A stretch of 64,000 nt of DNA from Lachnospiraceae bacterium (GCA_910575075.1 CAJTCY010000018.1:49359-113358); one strand, 5' to 3'; shown: positions 9,178 to 18,391, numbered from the stretch's first letter. Notes: a model not told the origin generated them from the letters alone. Numbers and translations are program-made.

Positions 9178-9197
9178 TATTTAAGCAGGGAGGGAAA

Positions 9198-9800
9198 ATG
9201 AGCGGATATGTATTCTTATTCGACTTGGACGCGACCATAACCAGGCAGGAAATTCTGCCTGCTGTTTCCAGGAAACTGGGAGTATATGAGAAAATGAGTT
9301 TTCTGACAGAATGCACTATGCGGGGCGAAATACCTTTTAAACAGAGCTTTCTGCAGAGAGTGGAATTGCTGAAAGAAGTTCCGGTAAGCCAGGTGCGCAG
9401 ATTGGTGGGGGAGATACCAGTCAATGAGAAGCTGGTGGAATTTATGGCTGAAAATCGGGAAAGATGTTATCTTGTGACAGTGCATCTTGATATCTGGATC
9501 ATAGATCTGGTAAGGAGAATCGGGATGGAAAACAACTTGTTTTGTTCGAAAGCTCTGGTAAAAAATGATCATATTCAGGATGTGGTAAGCATTGTAGATA
9601 AAAATGCAGTTATGAATCAGATACGTTTGCCTTTTGTGGCGGTAGGAGATGGAAACCATGATGCAGAGATGATTCAGGCTGCGGAGGTAGGAATTGGATA
9701 TGGCGGTGTGCGTCAGGTGGCGCCGGCAGTGCTGGCATGTGCCAGCCATGTGGTTTATCAGGAAGAGAAACTGGCAGAATTTCTGGAAAGGCTTTTATAG
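9198..9800 (+). CDS. HAD-superfamily phosphatase (SerB-like)
   Basis: This 200-residue HAD hydrolase has the nucleophile motif DLDAT at 9-13 and the metal-binding GDGNHD at 150-155. The all-alpha cap and length resemble phosphoserine-phosphatase-like proteins. Ribosome site GGGAGGG precedes ATG 9198. It lies beside a nucleotidyltransferase, the same pairing as the HAD protein and nucleotidyltransferase in the C. difficile type A flagellin locus, so it may form or hydrolyse the phospho-amino acid intermediate. A general phosphoserine phosphatase role is less likely given the operon. Confidence 0.82.
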   Translation: MSGYVFLFDLDATITRQEILPAVSRKLGVYEKMSFLTECTMRGEIPFKQSFLQRVELLKEVPVSQVRRLVGEIPVNEKLVEFMAENRERCYLVTVHLDIWIIDLVRRIGMENNLFCSKALVKNDHIQDVVSIVDKNAVMNQIRLPFVAVGDGNHDAEMIQAAEVGIGYGGVRQVAPAVLACASHVVYQEEKLAEFLERLL

Positions 9801-9812
9801 GAGGTGAAACAG

Positions 9813-10460
9813 ATGGCTGTTTCAAGGACAGTGATAATAAGTTGTGCCGGAATGGGAAGCAGACTGGGGCTTGGAAGCACAAAAGCGCTGCTGGAGATTG
9901 ATGGAAAACCGCTGATTATAAGGCATCTGGAGATGCTGGGGCATGAAAGCGATATTCGGGTCGTGGTCGGGTATCAGGCTGAAGCTGTGATTGAGGTGGT
10001 CCGAAAATACCGGGAGGATGTCTTGTTTGTATTTAACCATCATTACAGGGAGACAGGAACAGGAGCCAGTGTTGCCCTGGCAGCAAAATATGCCAACGAT
10101 TATATATTATCTCTGGATGGAGATTTGCTGGTTCATCCGGAAGATATGGAAAAGGTTCTTGCATGTGACCATGAGTTTGTCAGCGGCGGAATACCGGGAA
10201 CAGACGATCTGTGGATGCTGCAGACATATACGGAAAATGGCAGGGAATTTGTGAGTTCATTTTCCAAAAATACCGGGACTTATGAGTGGAATGGAATCAC
10301 TCAGATGAAGAGCCGGAAAATGCGCAATGGAACAGGCCATGTGTTTCAATTGATTGAACCATATCTTCCGGTGCCGTTTCTGGAGCTTCGTACACGTGAG
10401 ATTGATACGGTAAATGATTACGAGCGGGCTTTGGCATGGGTAAAAAACGGATTTCAATAG
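9813..10460 (+). CDS. LicC-like nucleotidyltransferase
   Basis: This 215-residue NTP transferase has the pyrophosphorylase signature AGMGSRLG at 12-19, the conserved lysine K24 and a metal-binding LSLDGDLL segment. The size and architecture match LicC-type cytidylyltransferases, which activate phosphocholine and related phospho alcohols as CDP derivatives. ATG 9813 lies 8 nt after GGAGG; a GTG at 9804 in frame overlaps that site. It would supply the activated head group for the phosphotransferase at 6164. Together with the IspD-like gene at 1294, the island has two separate cytidylyltransferase candidates, which fits two kinds of decoration. Confidence 0.82.
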   Translation: MAVSRTVIISCAGMGSRLGLGSTKALLEIDGKPLIIRHLEMLGHESDIRVVVGYQAEAVIEVVRKYREDVLFVFNHHYRETGTGASVALAAKYANDYILSLDGDLLVHPEDMEKVLACDHEFVSGGIPGTDDLWMLQTYTENGREFVSSFSKNTGTYEWNGITQMKSRKMRNGTGHVFQLIEPYLPVPFLELRTREIDTVNDYERALAWVKNGFQ

Positions 10461-10488
10461 TTTAGTGTGAGAAGCAGATGAGGTTTAT

Positions 10489-11646
10489 ATGAAAAAAATA
10501 ATTATTTTTGAATCAGAGACGGATTCCCTGAGAACTTTTGCGCATTTGATGGCAGAGGGATTTCAGGAGAGAGGCTGTCAGGTGCTGATGGCAGATATGA
10601 GACAGGAGATACAGGCCAGAGAAGAGATTTATGCGTTTACAGAACCAGGAAAAACATCCGTATTGTTTTTTAACCATGCAGGATTAAATCTTCTTACAGA
10701 AAACAAGGCGAGTATCTGGAATGAACTGAATGTGGATTGTTATGATTTTATTGTGGATCATCCCATGTATTATCATGCAGCAATTAAGTTTCCAGTTCAA
10801 AGGCTTACCTTTTTATGTGTGGATGAATATCATCAGAAGTTTATTCAGCGGTTTTATCAGGGAAGAGTACGCAGTTTCTTTCTTCCGCTTGCCGGAATCC
10901 GTAGCAGCGAACCTGAGATACCGTTTGAAAAACGTTCTATGGATATTCTCTTTACCGGAGCGTATCTTGTAGATGAAAATGTAGAATACCATATTCAGGG
11001 ACTGGGAGAAGGCTTGCGCCAAATCTGGCTGGAATGTTTCGATTTGCTGTGCAGCAGGACATCTCTGACATTAGAGCAGGGAATGGAATTCTGCCTGAAG
11101 AAAAAAGGACTTGTACTGCCGGAAGATGATCTCAGAGACACAGTGCGTCTGTTTCAGGATATGGATGGAATGCTCAGAAGCCGTGCACGTGCGCAGGTGA
11201 TTCGTACTTTGGCCAATCAGGATGTGAAAGTTCATATTTATGGGGAAGGCTGGCAGTATCTGGACTGTAAACAGGAGAACCTGATTCTTCACGACAGGAT
11301 TCCCTTTGACGAGACGATTCCGCTCATGGCGGATGCCAGGATTGTGCTGAATGTAATGCCCTGGTTTAAATCAGGAGTTCATGACAGGGTTTATTCGGCA
11401 ATGCTCAATCAAAGTGTCTGCCTGACCGATGGCAGCGAGTATGTGGACAGAACCTTGACGGATGGAAAAGAGGCGCTGATCTATTCCCTGGAACAGTTGG
11501 AAGAGCTTCCGCAAAAAGTAAAGAAGTATCTGCAGAATCCAGAAGAGATGAAACGGATTGCCCAGAGAGGATACGAGTATGCGCAAGATACTCAGACCTG
11601 GCAGTACAGGGCAGGACAGCTTATGGAACTTATGGAGCAGAAATAG
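10489..11646 (+). CDS. CgeB-like glycosyltransferase
   Basis: This is a 385-residue protein of the CgeB/GT1-like group. The C-terminal part has the recurring pattern of this group: HIYGEGW, an LNVMPWFKSG segment and a glycine-rich CLTDGSEYVD stretch before a terminal helix. The N-terminal half resembles DUF3880-type domains. It shares architecture with the genes at 13576 and 15243, so three related transferases may add successive sugars. Family members occur in spore and flagellin glycosylation loci. Sugar donor unknown. Confidence 0.8.
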   Translation: MKKIIIFESETDSLRTFAHLMAEGFQERGCQVLMADMRQEIQAREEIYAFTEPGKTSVLFFNHAGLNLLTENKASIWNELNVDCYDFIVDHPMYYHAAIKFPVQRLTFLCVDEYHQKFIQRFYQGRVRSFFLPLAGIRSSEPEIPFEKRSMDILFTGAYLVDENVEYHIQGLGEGLRQIWLECFDLLCSRTSLTLEQGMEFCLKKKGLVLPEDDLRDTVRLFQDMDGMLRSRARAQVIRTLANQDVKVHIYGEGWQYLDCKQENLILHDRIPFDETIPLMADARIVLNVMPWFKSGVHDRVYSAMLNQSVCLTDGSEYVDRTLTDGKEALIYSLEQLEELPQKVKKYLQNPEEMKRIAQRGYEYAQDTQTWQYRAGQLMELMEQK

Positions 11647-11688
11647 TCTGCATAAAGAAATGTGAATACTGATAAAACGGAGGAATTT

Positions 11689-12849
11689 ATGAAGATAAAG
11701 ATTTTTACCATGACTCATAAGAAGTTTCAGAAACCAGAGGATGATATTTATATACCGCTTCATGTTGGCAGAGCCGGGACGGAGGATTTAGGCTACTTGG
11801 GAGATGATACAGGAGCATCCATTTCCAGATGGAACAATTATTATGGGGAACTGACCGGCGTTTATTGGGTCTGGAAAAATGAAAAGGATGCAGATGTAAT
11901 TGGAATCTGCCATTACCGCCGTTTCTTTTTGAATGACAAACGGGAGCTTTTGAACCAACAGGAGTATGAGAATATTTTAAAGGATTATGACATGATTGTC
12001 TCAGAAAAGATGGAGGCAGACACCAGCTATCTGGATTATTTTGGGGAAGCGCATAATGCACAGGACCTGCTGACAGTGGGAGAAGTTATCAAAGAGAAAT
12101 ATCCGGAATATGTACCATATTTTCAGAAAGCAATGGATGAACATACCTTCTATTATGGAAATCTCATGGTGACTTCCAGAAAACTGTTTCAGGAATATGC
12201 AGACTGGCTGTTTGATATACTTTTTGAGGTGGAAAAACGCATTGACGTAGAATCTTACGATTTATATAATCAACGGGTTTTTGGTTTTCTGTCGGAACAG
12301 ATGGTGAAAATCTGGGTGGAGAAAAACGGCTTGAAGGTCTATGAAGGAAAGATAGGGATAACCGCTGAAAAAGCAGAAACTGTGGAATTGAAGCTTGCCA
12401 TGACGCAGCTTGTGAAGATGAAACAGATTACCCAGGCCAGAGAGATGTTTTATGAATATCTCAAAGTTCGCCCGGATGTGCGGCTGGAATTATCTGATAT
12501 AAAGAGAGAAGTTCCAGTCATTGAGCTGCTTTTATATATCGCCCAGGAGGAACAGCAGAGAAATATCTCAGGACTTACCTATAATTCATGGGATCTGGGG
12601 GAATGGATTGTACATTACCGTAACGTGATGGAATGCCTGTGCCGTTTCTCGCAGGGGGAAGAGCAGCAGGAAGATGTTGATTATATCCTGAATCATCAGG
12701 TATCCTGGGTTATGGTTAAAGTCATGCTGCTGAACGCGGAGCCAGGCAGCATTGCCAATCCTTCTCTGGCTTTACAGGCGCTTTATGAAGTATATAAAGC
12801 AGCGGGAAGAAAACAGGATTATGAGGGGCTTGTGTCGTGCCTTTCTTAA
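11689..12849 (+). CDS. DUF4422 glycosyltransferase
   Basis: This 386-residue protein begins with KIKIFTMTHKKF and contains the ENEKDAD-VIGICHYRRFF region typical of DUF4422 glycosyltransferases, which act on capsule and surface glycans. The C-terminal third, from about residue 230, is helical and repeat-like and does not belong to the DUF4422 core; it may be an interaction module. ATG 11689 follows CGGAGG; a GTG at 11662 is in frame but has no ribosome site. It is the last glycosyltransferase before the unknown 121-residue gene and the terminator that divides the island. Confidence 0.82.
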   Translation: MKIKIFTMTHKKFQKPEDDIYIPLHVGRAGTEDLGYLGDDTGASISRWNNYYGELTGVYWVWKNEKDADVIGICHYRRFFLNDKRELLNQQEYENILKDYDMIVSEKMEADTSYLDYFGEAHNAQDLLTVGEVIKEKYPEYVPYFQKAMDEHTFYYGNLMVTSRKLFQEYADWLFDILFEVEKRIDVESYDLYNQRVFGFLSEQMVKIWVEKNGLKVYEGKIGITAEKAETVELKLAMTQLVKMKQITQAREMFYEYLKVRPDVRLELSDIKREVPVIELLLYIAQEEQQRNISGLTYNSWDLGEWIVHYRNVMECLCRFSQGEEQQEDVDYILNHQVSWVMVKVMLLNAEPGSIANPSLALQALYEVYKAAGRKQDYEGLVSCLS

Positions 12850-12974
12850 TCATAAGTGAACCCAGATGCCATAGCCTCCATCTGGCAGAAAAACAAAATT
12901 ATAAAACAAGCTAAGGTAAAACAGATTTTCTTACGATATATATAACAGAGTATTTAAGAAAGGACGAGAATATC

Positions 12975-13340
12975 ATGGAAGATAATCGTAAAGAGCAAGT
13001 GGAAGCTTTGGAGGCATTAAAGGACTATAATCCAAAGATTTGTAAGGCGTTAAAGGAAATTATACCGGAATTAAAGGGTGAGAAGAAGGAAGATACCCAG
13101 GAATATGTAGACCATATTTTACGCGGCGTTAATTGGGAGCTTCAGGTAATCAATGGAACCATGGAACTCTTGAACGAGAAAGAAGAACAGGTATCTAAGG
13201 ATAATTTAAATGAAATGGTTGCACAGATCAATGATGCATATGCGTCGAAAGAGGACGAAAAGCTGGTCAAAGTTGTGGAAGAAGAACTCCTTCCCTTTGC
13301 GGAACAGCTGCAGGGATACGTCGAGAAGGCGTTGGCATAA
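12975..13340 (+). CDS. Unknown acidic helical protein, 121 residues
   Basis: I do not recognise this gene. The product is acidic, lysine/glutamate rich, cysteine free and apparently all helical, with no signal peptide or membrane segment. ATG 12975 follows an AAAGGACGAG ribosome site. It ends the first half of the glycan island, directly before a strong terminator (13398-13453). Its size and composition would suit a cytoplasmic chaperone or an adaptor, for example for unpolymerised flagellin or a glycosyltransferase, but nothing in the sequence proves this. Confidence 0.7.
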   Translation: MEDNRKEQVEALEALKDYNPKICKALKEIIPELKGEKKEDTQEYVDHILRGVNWELQVINGTMELLNEKEEQVSKDNLNEMVAQINDAYASKEDEKLVKVVEEELLPFAEQLQGYVEKALA

Positions 13341-13397
13341 CAGGAAGCAGGGAATTTTGGAGTATTAATTTGGAATAGCATTTGGAAAACAGATAAC

Positions 13398-13453
13398 ATG
13401 TTTCAGGATTGTATTTTCTTTATCAGGAAAAAGCGGTTCTGAAACATTTTTTC
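13398..13453 (+). terminator. Terminator dividing the glycan island
   Basis: Perfect arms ATGTTTCAG (13398-13406) and CTGAAACAT (13439-13447) are followed by a run of T. It separates the operon ending with the 121-residue protein from the second glycosyltransferase group. The rest of the 13341-13575 gap shows no gene; a weak promoter TTGGCT (13515) with TATGAA (13539) at 18 nt spacing may drive the next unit. Confidence 0.75.
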
Positions 13454-13575
13454 TACTATTGTTCCAGCCGGCCAGAAATTAGACTCGTATAACGAATATT
13501 AAGAAATCGGCAGTTTGGCTTGTCTATTTTCCTGAATGTATGAATTCAGATGAGATCAGAAAAGGAGGGATATTG

Positions 13576-15234
13576 ATGGAGGAAATTATTTGTTATACCA
13601 GATATCTCCCCAAAGGAGAACAGCGAAAGCTTACATTTATGGAACTTTTGCTGGACGACCGCTGGGCAGATGGCAGGATTGAATGTCCAGAAAGTTTCTA
13701 TTCCCAGATAGGGAACATCAATGGCAAGCTTGCTGCCAAACAAAATTATGAGTTTCTTCTGCGTGCTGCTCAGAAATATCCATTGAGGGCGCTGGGGGAT
13801 CCTGAAGCTTCTGGAAGTGAAAGGAAAACGGGAGACTGGGAAGAATTCCGTACTGACGCTTATGTTGCGGGCAAATATAAGCAGGAACTGCTTGCGTCTG
13901 ATTATTTTAATCTGGTAATTGAGAGCCTGCTGGAAAATGCTTCTCACCTGCCAGATCCCGGGCAGGCTGTAAAATGGCTGGAGAAAATGATTTCACATGG
14001 GGAAGAATACTATGAGATAGATGATGATACACGTCCCATTTTGGTTTACCGCCAGTCGAATCTCTGTTATAATACGCTGATGCAGTTTGCTGATGAAATG
14101 ACTGCAGCTTTGCGCCGATACCGCCAGGTGGTAGAGGTGTTTGACATCGGAGAGGAAGATCATCAGGCGTTAGGGAGATACATTGGCCGCCGGTTTAAGG
14201 CGGTAATCGGTATGCAGTCTTATGCATTTTCTATTAAGATGCAGGATGAGAAGACGAATCTCCATGATTTGATCATTGGGCCGAAATACAACATGATTTT
14301 TGATCATCCTGTTCTTTTGAAAAAGCATATTGAAAATGGGCCGGGATGTTACTTTTTGCTTACGCATGACCGCAATTATCTTGAGTTTGCGAAGAAATAT
14401 TATAAAAATATAAAAGATTGTATCTATGTTCCTCCTGGGGGTATGCTGCCAGAGGAAACCAGAGGTTGTTATTTTTGGTCAGAAACCAGAAAATATGATA
14501 TTAGTTTTGTAGGAACTTATATCAATTACCGGGGAATTCTGGCGGAAATCTATAAATATGATTTTGCTCATCGCTGTCTGGCTGCTCATTATATGCGCAG
14601 AATGCGCCGCCATCCCAATGAAACTGCGGAAAAATCTTTGGAATATGTGCTTGAAAAACGGGGGCTCAAGGTCAGCCAGGAAGAGTTTCTAACGTTGCTT
14701 TTTCAGCTGCGTGATTCATTTTTATGTGTGATGAACTATTTCCGGGAGAAGATTATTGAGAGTTTGTTAAGTGCCGGGATTGAGATACATGTCTATGGAG
14801 ATACCTGGAATTATGCTCCGTTTGCGGGGCATCCATGTCTGCACCGCCATCCGGAACTGAATATAAAGGAAAGCATGAAGGTTTTGCAGGAATCAAAGAT
14901 TTCTCTTAATATTATGTCATGGCACAAAGACGGAATGACAGAGCGTGTTTTAAACAGTATGTTATGCCAGTCGGTGGTTTTGTCAGACTGGAGCCGAAGG
15001 CTGGAAGAAGAATTTGGAGACGGTGAGGGTATTATTCTGTTTAATCTGGAGCAGCTTGGACATCTTCCAGAGAAGGTAAAGGAACTTCTCGGAGATGATG
15101 CATATTTAGAGCGGATTGCGGATAATGGATATCAGAAAGCTGTAAGCGGACATTTGTGGAAGAACAGGGCAGGGAGATTTTTGGAACTGAATGATCAACA
15201 CAGGATGCAAATAAACAAATGTAATAGTAAGTGA
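13576..15234 (+). CDS. CgeB-like glycosyltransferase, long form
   Basis: This is a 552-residue relative of the genes at 10489 and 15243. The C-terminal half has HVYGDTWNY, an LNIMSWHKDG segment and the SMLCQSVVLSD stretch that align with the CgeB-like pattern. The N-terminal ~180 residues are an extra domain without a recognised motif. ATG 13576 follows AAGGAGGG; the frame extends upstream to 13540 but without a better start. It opens the second glycosyltransferase unit, which runs to 17545 and leads directly into the flagellin gene. Confidence 0.8.
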   Translation: MEEIICYTRYLPKGEQRKLTFMELLLDDRWADGRIECPESFYSQIGNINGKLAAKQNYEFLLRAAQKYPLRALGDPEASGSERKTGDWEEFRTDAYVAGKYKQELLASDYFNLVIESLLENASHLPDPGQAVKWLEKMISHGEEYYEIDDDTRPILVYRQSNLCYNTLMQFADEMTAALRRYRQVVEVFDIGEEDHQALGRYIGRRFKAVIGMQSYAFSIKMQDEKTNLHDLIIGPKYNMIFDHPVLLKKHIENGPGCYFLLTHDRNYLEFAKKYYKNIKDCIYVPPGGMLPEETRGCYFWSETRKYDISFVGTYINYRGILAEIYKYDFAHRCLAAHYMRRMRRHPNETAEKSLEYVLEKRGLKVSQEEFLTLLFQLRDSFLCVMNYFREKIIESLLSAGIEIHVYGDTWNYAPFAGHPCLHRHPELNIKESMKVLQESKISLNIMSWHKDGMTERVLNSMLCQSVVLSDWSRRLEEEFGDGEGIILFNLEQLGHLPEKVKELLGDDAYLERIADNGYQKAVSGHLWKNRAGRFLELNDQHRMQINKCNSK

Positions 15235-15242
15235 GAATAAAT

Positions 15243-16415
15243 ATGAGAATATTGTATTATACATGGCTGGAAAATTCTTCGGAAGATATGGCGGAGACAT
15301 TTATTTTTCTGGGACATAAGCTGATAAAATGCCGGATTCCGTTTCAAGACTACGAGCAGGATGAAAGTTTTACCAGCCAGTTGTCAGAATTGGTCTCAAA
15401 ATATGCCTGCGACTGTATTTTTACTTTCAATTTTTTTCCGCTACTCGCGAAGATTGCAGAGAAATTTCAAATCAAATATATTTCATGGGTGTATGACTGC
15501 CCTCATTGGACGCTGTATTCTCCAGCAGTAAGAAGTGCTTATAATTATATCTTTGTATTTGACTATGCTCAGTTTCTGAGGCTGAAAGCTTTTGAAATTC
15601 CCCATTTGTACCATTTTCCTTTGGCAGTAAATACACGGAGGATCTGTGAAGCCATGGGAGAACCGCAGAGAGAAGGATACGTGGAGGGACGAGAAACGCC
15701 GAAGATCAGCTTTGTAGGCAGTTTATATGAAAATAACCGCTTTGATCAGATTGTGCATCTTCCAGAATATTTAAGAGGGTATTTAGAAGGAATTATGCAG
15801 GCCCAGGGGCTTATATATGGATATAATTTTGTGGAAGAACTGCTGACTGAGAAAATAATCAGGCAGATGAACAGCTGGATTTCCATGCAGCTGCCAGAAG
15901 CTTATATGGTATCTCAGAGGGAACTGTATGCAGCGATGATCAATGAAAAGATTACTTCCAGAGAGCGGATCTCATCTTTGCGCAGTCTTTCACAAAACGG
16001 CAGTCTGAGGGTATATACTGCGTCAGATCTCAGTCTGGTGCCAGAGGCGGCGGCCGGAGGTACGGTAGATTACAGGAGGGAGATGCCAGAAGTATTCCGG
16101 CAGTCTAAGATTAACCTGAATATGACGCTGCGCTCTATTAAAAGTGGAATTCCCCTGCGGGCATTAGACATTATGGGCGCCGGAGGATTTCTGCTGTCTA
16201 ATTATCAGCAGGAGCTTGCAGAACAGTTTGAAGACGGAAAGGAACTTGTCTTGTATGCAAGTGCAGAAGAGTTGATAGAAAAGAGCAGGTATTATCTGGC
16301 AAATGAGGAAGAACGCTGTGAAATTGCGTATCGGGGGTATTTGAAGGTTCAAAAATTATTTTCTTATGAAGTACGGGTAAAACAAATGCTGGAGCTTGTA
16401 GAGAAAGGAATATGA
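15243..16415 (+). CDS. DUF3880/CgeB-like glycosyltransferase
   Basis: This 390-residue protein has an N-terminal DUF3880-like half (ILYYTWLENS opening, then YISWVYDCPHW near residue 80) and a C-terminal GT1-like half with LNMTLRSIKSGIPLRALDI and MGAGGFLLSNY. ATG 15243 is chosen, 8 nt after the previous stop; a GTG at 15231 in frame overlaps that stop. It is the third CgeB-type transferase of the island and is translationally close to both neighbours. Confidence 0.82.
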   Translation: MRILYYTWLENSSEDMAETFIFLGHKLIKCRIPFQDYEQDESFTSQLSELVSKYACDCIFTFNFFPLLAKIAEKFQIKYISWVYDCPHWTLYSPAVRSAYNYIFVFDYAQFLRLKAFEIPHLYHFPLAVNTRRICEAMGEPQREGYVEGRETPKISFVGSLYENNRFDQIVHLPEYLRGYLEGIMQAQGLIYGYNFVEELLTEKIIRQMNSWISMQLPEAYMVSQRELYAAMINEKITSRERISSLRSLSQNGSLRVYTASDLSLVPEAAAGGTVDYRREMPEVFRQSKINLNMTLRSIKSGIPLRALDIMGAGGFLLSNYQQELAEQFEDGKELVLYASAEELIEKSRYYLANEEERCEIAYRGYLKVQKLFSYEVRVKQMLELVEKGI

Positions 16416-17545
16416 TGATATCTGTATGTGTGATTGTAAAAAATGAAGAACAAAATATAGAACGCTGCCTGAAGGCTTTATCTGGATGCGATTTTGAACT
16501 GGTGGTAGCAGACACGGGTTCTTTGGACAAAACACGGGAAATTGTGCAGAAGTATACGGACAGTCTTTATGAATTTGCATGGTGTGATGATTTTTCAGCA
16601 GCCAAAAATTATGTGGTATCAAAGGCCCAAAATGATCTGGTTTTAGTGGTGGACAGTGATGAATTTCTGGAGCCTGTCTCTTGCGCAGAACTGGCCAGGC
16701 TGGAGAAACAGGCGCGTGAAAATCCAGAAGAAGTGGGCCGTATCCGCAGGCGGAATGTATTTACGCGGGATGGTGTGCGCCAGGAGAACCGGGAATGGGT
16801 GAATCGGATTTTTGACCGCAGGAAATTTCATTTTGAGGGCAGAATTCATGAACAGATTGTGAGTAATCAGGGGAAAGACTATCATACCTGGCTGTCCCCT
16901 CTTAGCTTCTTGCATACCGGCTATGATTTGTCTAAAGAAGAACGAAAGAGAAAGACGCAAAGGAACATCAGCTTGCTGAAGCAGGAATTGTCATCTGTAA
17001 AAATGAACATTGAAAGACGGAAACAGGAAAATGTAAAGTTTCAGGAACAGGCCAGCCTGGAGGGACAGATCCCATATCTGCTGTATCAGCTTGGCAAGAG
17101 TTATTATATGCAGGGGGATTATGCTCTGTCCAGCAAGTATTTTATCCAGGGGCTGTCTTACGACCTCAATCCGAAATTGGAATATGTGATTGACATGGTT
17201 GAGACTTATGGCTACGCACTGATAAACAGTGGTCAGGAGCAGTCGGCGCTGTTTTTTGAAAATATTTATGACGAGTTTGGAAACAGCGCGGACTTTCAAT
17301 TTCTTATGGGCTTAATTTATATGAAAAATGCCAGATTTGAAGCAGCGATGAGAGAATTTGAAAAAGCCCAGGAGCACAGAGAATGCAGAAGCGTAGGGGT
17401 AAATTCCTATGCTGCAAGTTATAATATGGGGGTAATTCAGGAGTGTCTTGGCAATACAGAACATGCAGTTGAATATTATCAGAAATGCGGAGACTATACC
17501 CCGGCGGAAAAACGCCTGAAAGAAATTTTATCTAAGAATCAATAA
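16412..17545 (+). CDS. GT2 glycosyltransferase with C-terminal TPR-like repeats
   Basis: This 377-residue protein has a GT-A catalytic domain (ISVCVIVKNEEQN opening, ADTGSLDKT at about 33-41, metal-binding DSDE at 81-84) and, from about residue 215, tetratricopeptide-like helices. This resembles protein glycosyltransferases of the SunS type, in which the helical repeats hold the acceptor peptide. It ends 72 nt before the flagellin ATG. It is therefore the best candidate in the window for the enzyme that attaches the first sugar to flagellin. Its ATG overlaps the upstream TGA (ATGA). Confidence 0.85.
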   Translation: MMISVCVIVKNEEQNIERCLKALSGCDFELVVADTGSLDKTREIVQKYTDSLYEFAWCDDFSAAKNYVVSKAQNDLVLVVDSDEFLEPVSCAELARLEKQARENPEEVGRIRRRNVFTRDGVRQENREWVNRIFDRRKFHFEGRIHEQIVSNQGKDYHTWLSPLSFLHTGYDLSKEERKRKTQRNISLLKQELSSVKMNIERRKQENVKFQEQASLEGQIPYLLYQLGKSYYMQGDYALSSKYFIQGLSYDLNPKLEYVIDMVETYGYALINSGQEQSALFFENIYDEFGNSADFQFLMGLIYMKNARFEAAMREFEKAQEHRECRSVGVNSYAASYNMGVIQECLGNTEHAVEYYQKCGDYTPAEKRLKEILSKNQ

Positions 17546-17553
17546 GAATTTTC

Positions 17554-17582
17554 TTGAATTTTCCAGTGCCGGGTGGTAAAAT
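17554..17582 (+). promoter_or_regulatory. Sigma-A-type promoter before flagellin
   Basis: TTGAAT (17554-17559) and TAAAAT (17577-17582) are separated by 17 nt, 36 nt upstream of the flagellin ATG. No good sigma-28 pattern was found here: a TAAG at 17543 lies too far from the GCCGGGTG that follows. Confidence 0.55.
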
Positions 17583-17617
17583 AAAACAAAAAAGGTACTT
17601 GGAAGGGAGGAAAACCT

Positions 17618-18391
17618 ATGAGTATTTCAAATATCAGCAGTGCAAACCGGAGTCTATATCAGAATTATCAACAGCTTTCCAGCGGAAAGCGTATTAATTC
17701 CGCGGCAGATGACGCGGCAGGTTTGGCAATTGCCGAGAAATTATTAACACAGAGCAATGGATATGATGTAGGAAGGCGGAATGCGGCTACATCACAGGAT
17801 ATGGTTAATGTGGCGGACGGAGGCTTGTCTACCATAACAGATTCGCTGCAGCGTATTCGTGAGCTGGGCGTACAGGCTTCTAATACAGCTATTTATGGGG
17901 ATTCAGAACGGAAGATGATGCAGCAGGAAATTGATCAGCTCAAGGGCGCTATTTCTGATGCGGCTAAGAATACACGTTTTAATACTATGAGTCTGCTGGA
18001 TGGAAGCATGGGAAGTTCTCATGTCGCATCTGGTCCGGACGGAAGCGGAATGGACATTAATATGCCGGACGCAACGCTTGATGCTCTGGGAATTGCCGAT
18101 TTTGATGTAACTGGAGATTTTGATCTCTCTGTGATTGACGGTGCATTGGAGAAAGTATCTTCCGCAAGAGGTGATATGGGAGCTACCTATAACCGTCTGG
18201 GTTACACTATGAATTATAATTCTTATGCTTCTATCAATACCACGGCGTCCCGCAGCCGTATTGAGGATCTGGACATAGGCAAGGCGGTTTCTGATATGAA
18301 GAAGAACAGTCTGCTTGAAGAGTACCGGATCATGATGCAGAAGAAGCAGGAAGAAGAAAACGGCAGTGTTTTGCGGCTGTTTAATTTTTAG
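17618..18391 (+). CDS. Flagellin, short form
   Basis: This 257-residue flagellin carries conserved D0/D1 segments: LSSGKRINSAADDAAGLAIA near residue 20, QRIRELGVQASN near 84, the SERKMMQQEIDQL helix and RGDMGATYNRL near 188. The variable middle is only some 30-40 residues, so the filament would have no large surface domain. The C-terminus is odd: after SLLEEYRIMMQKKQ it ends in LRLFNF instead of the usual hydrophobic LL end. Serines and threonines in the short centre are the likely glycan acceptors for the upstream island. The N-terminal TLR5-contact stretch is largely retained. GGGAGG precedes the ATG. Confidence 0.93.
   Translation: MSISNISSANRSLYQNYQQLSSGKRINSAADDAAGLAIAEKLLTQSNGYDVGRRNAATSQDMVNVADGGLSTITDSLQRIRELGVQASNTAIYGDSERKMMQQEIDQLKGAISDAAKNTRFNTMSLLDGSMGSSHVASGPDGSGMDINMPDATLDALGIADFDVTGDFDLSVIDGALEKVSSARGDMGATYNRLGYTMNYNSYASINTTASRSRIEDLDIGKAVSDMKKNSLLEEYRIMMQKKQEEENGSVLRLFNF

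Noticed and set aside
17543..17582. Sigma-28 promoter for flagellin
   Set aside because: TAAG and GCCGGGTG are present but the spacing is 21 nt instead of about 15, so a sigma-A promoter is preferred.
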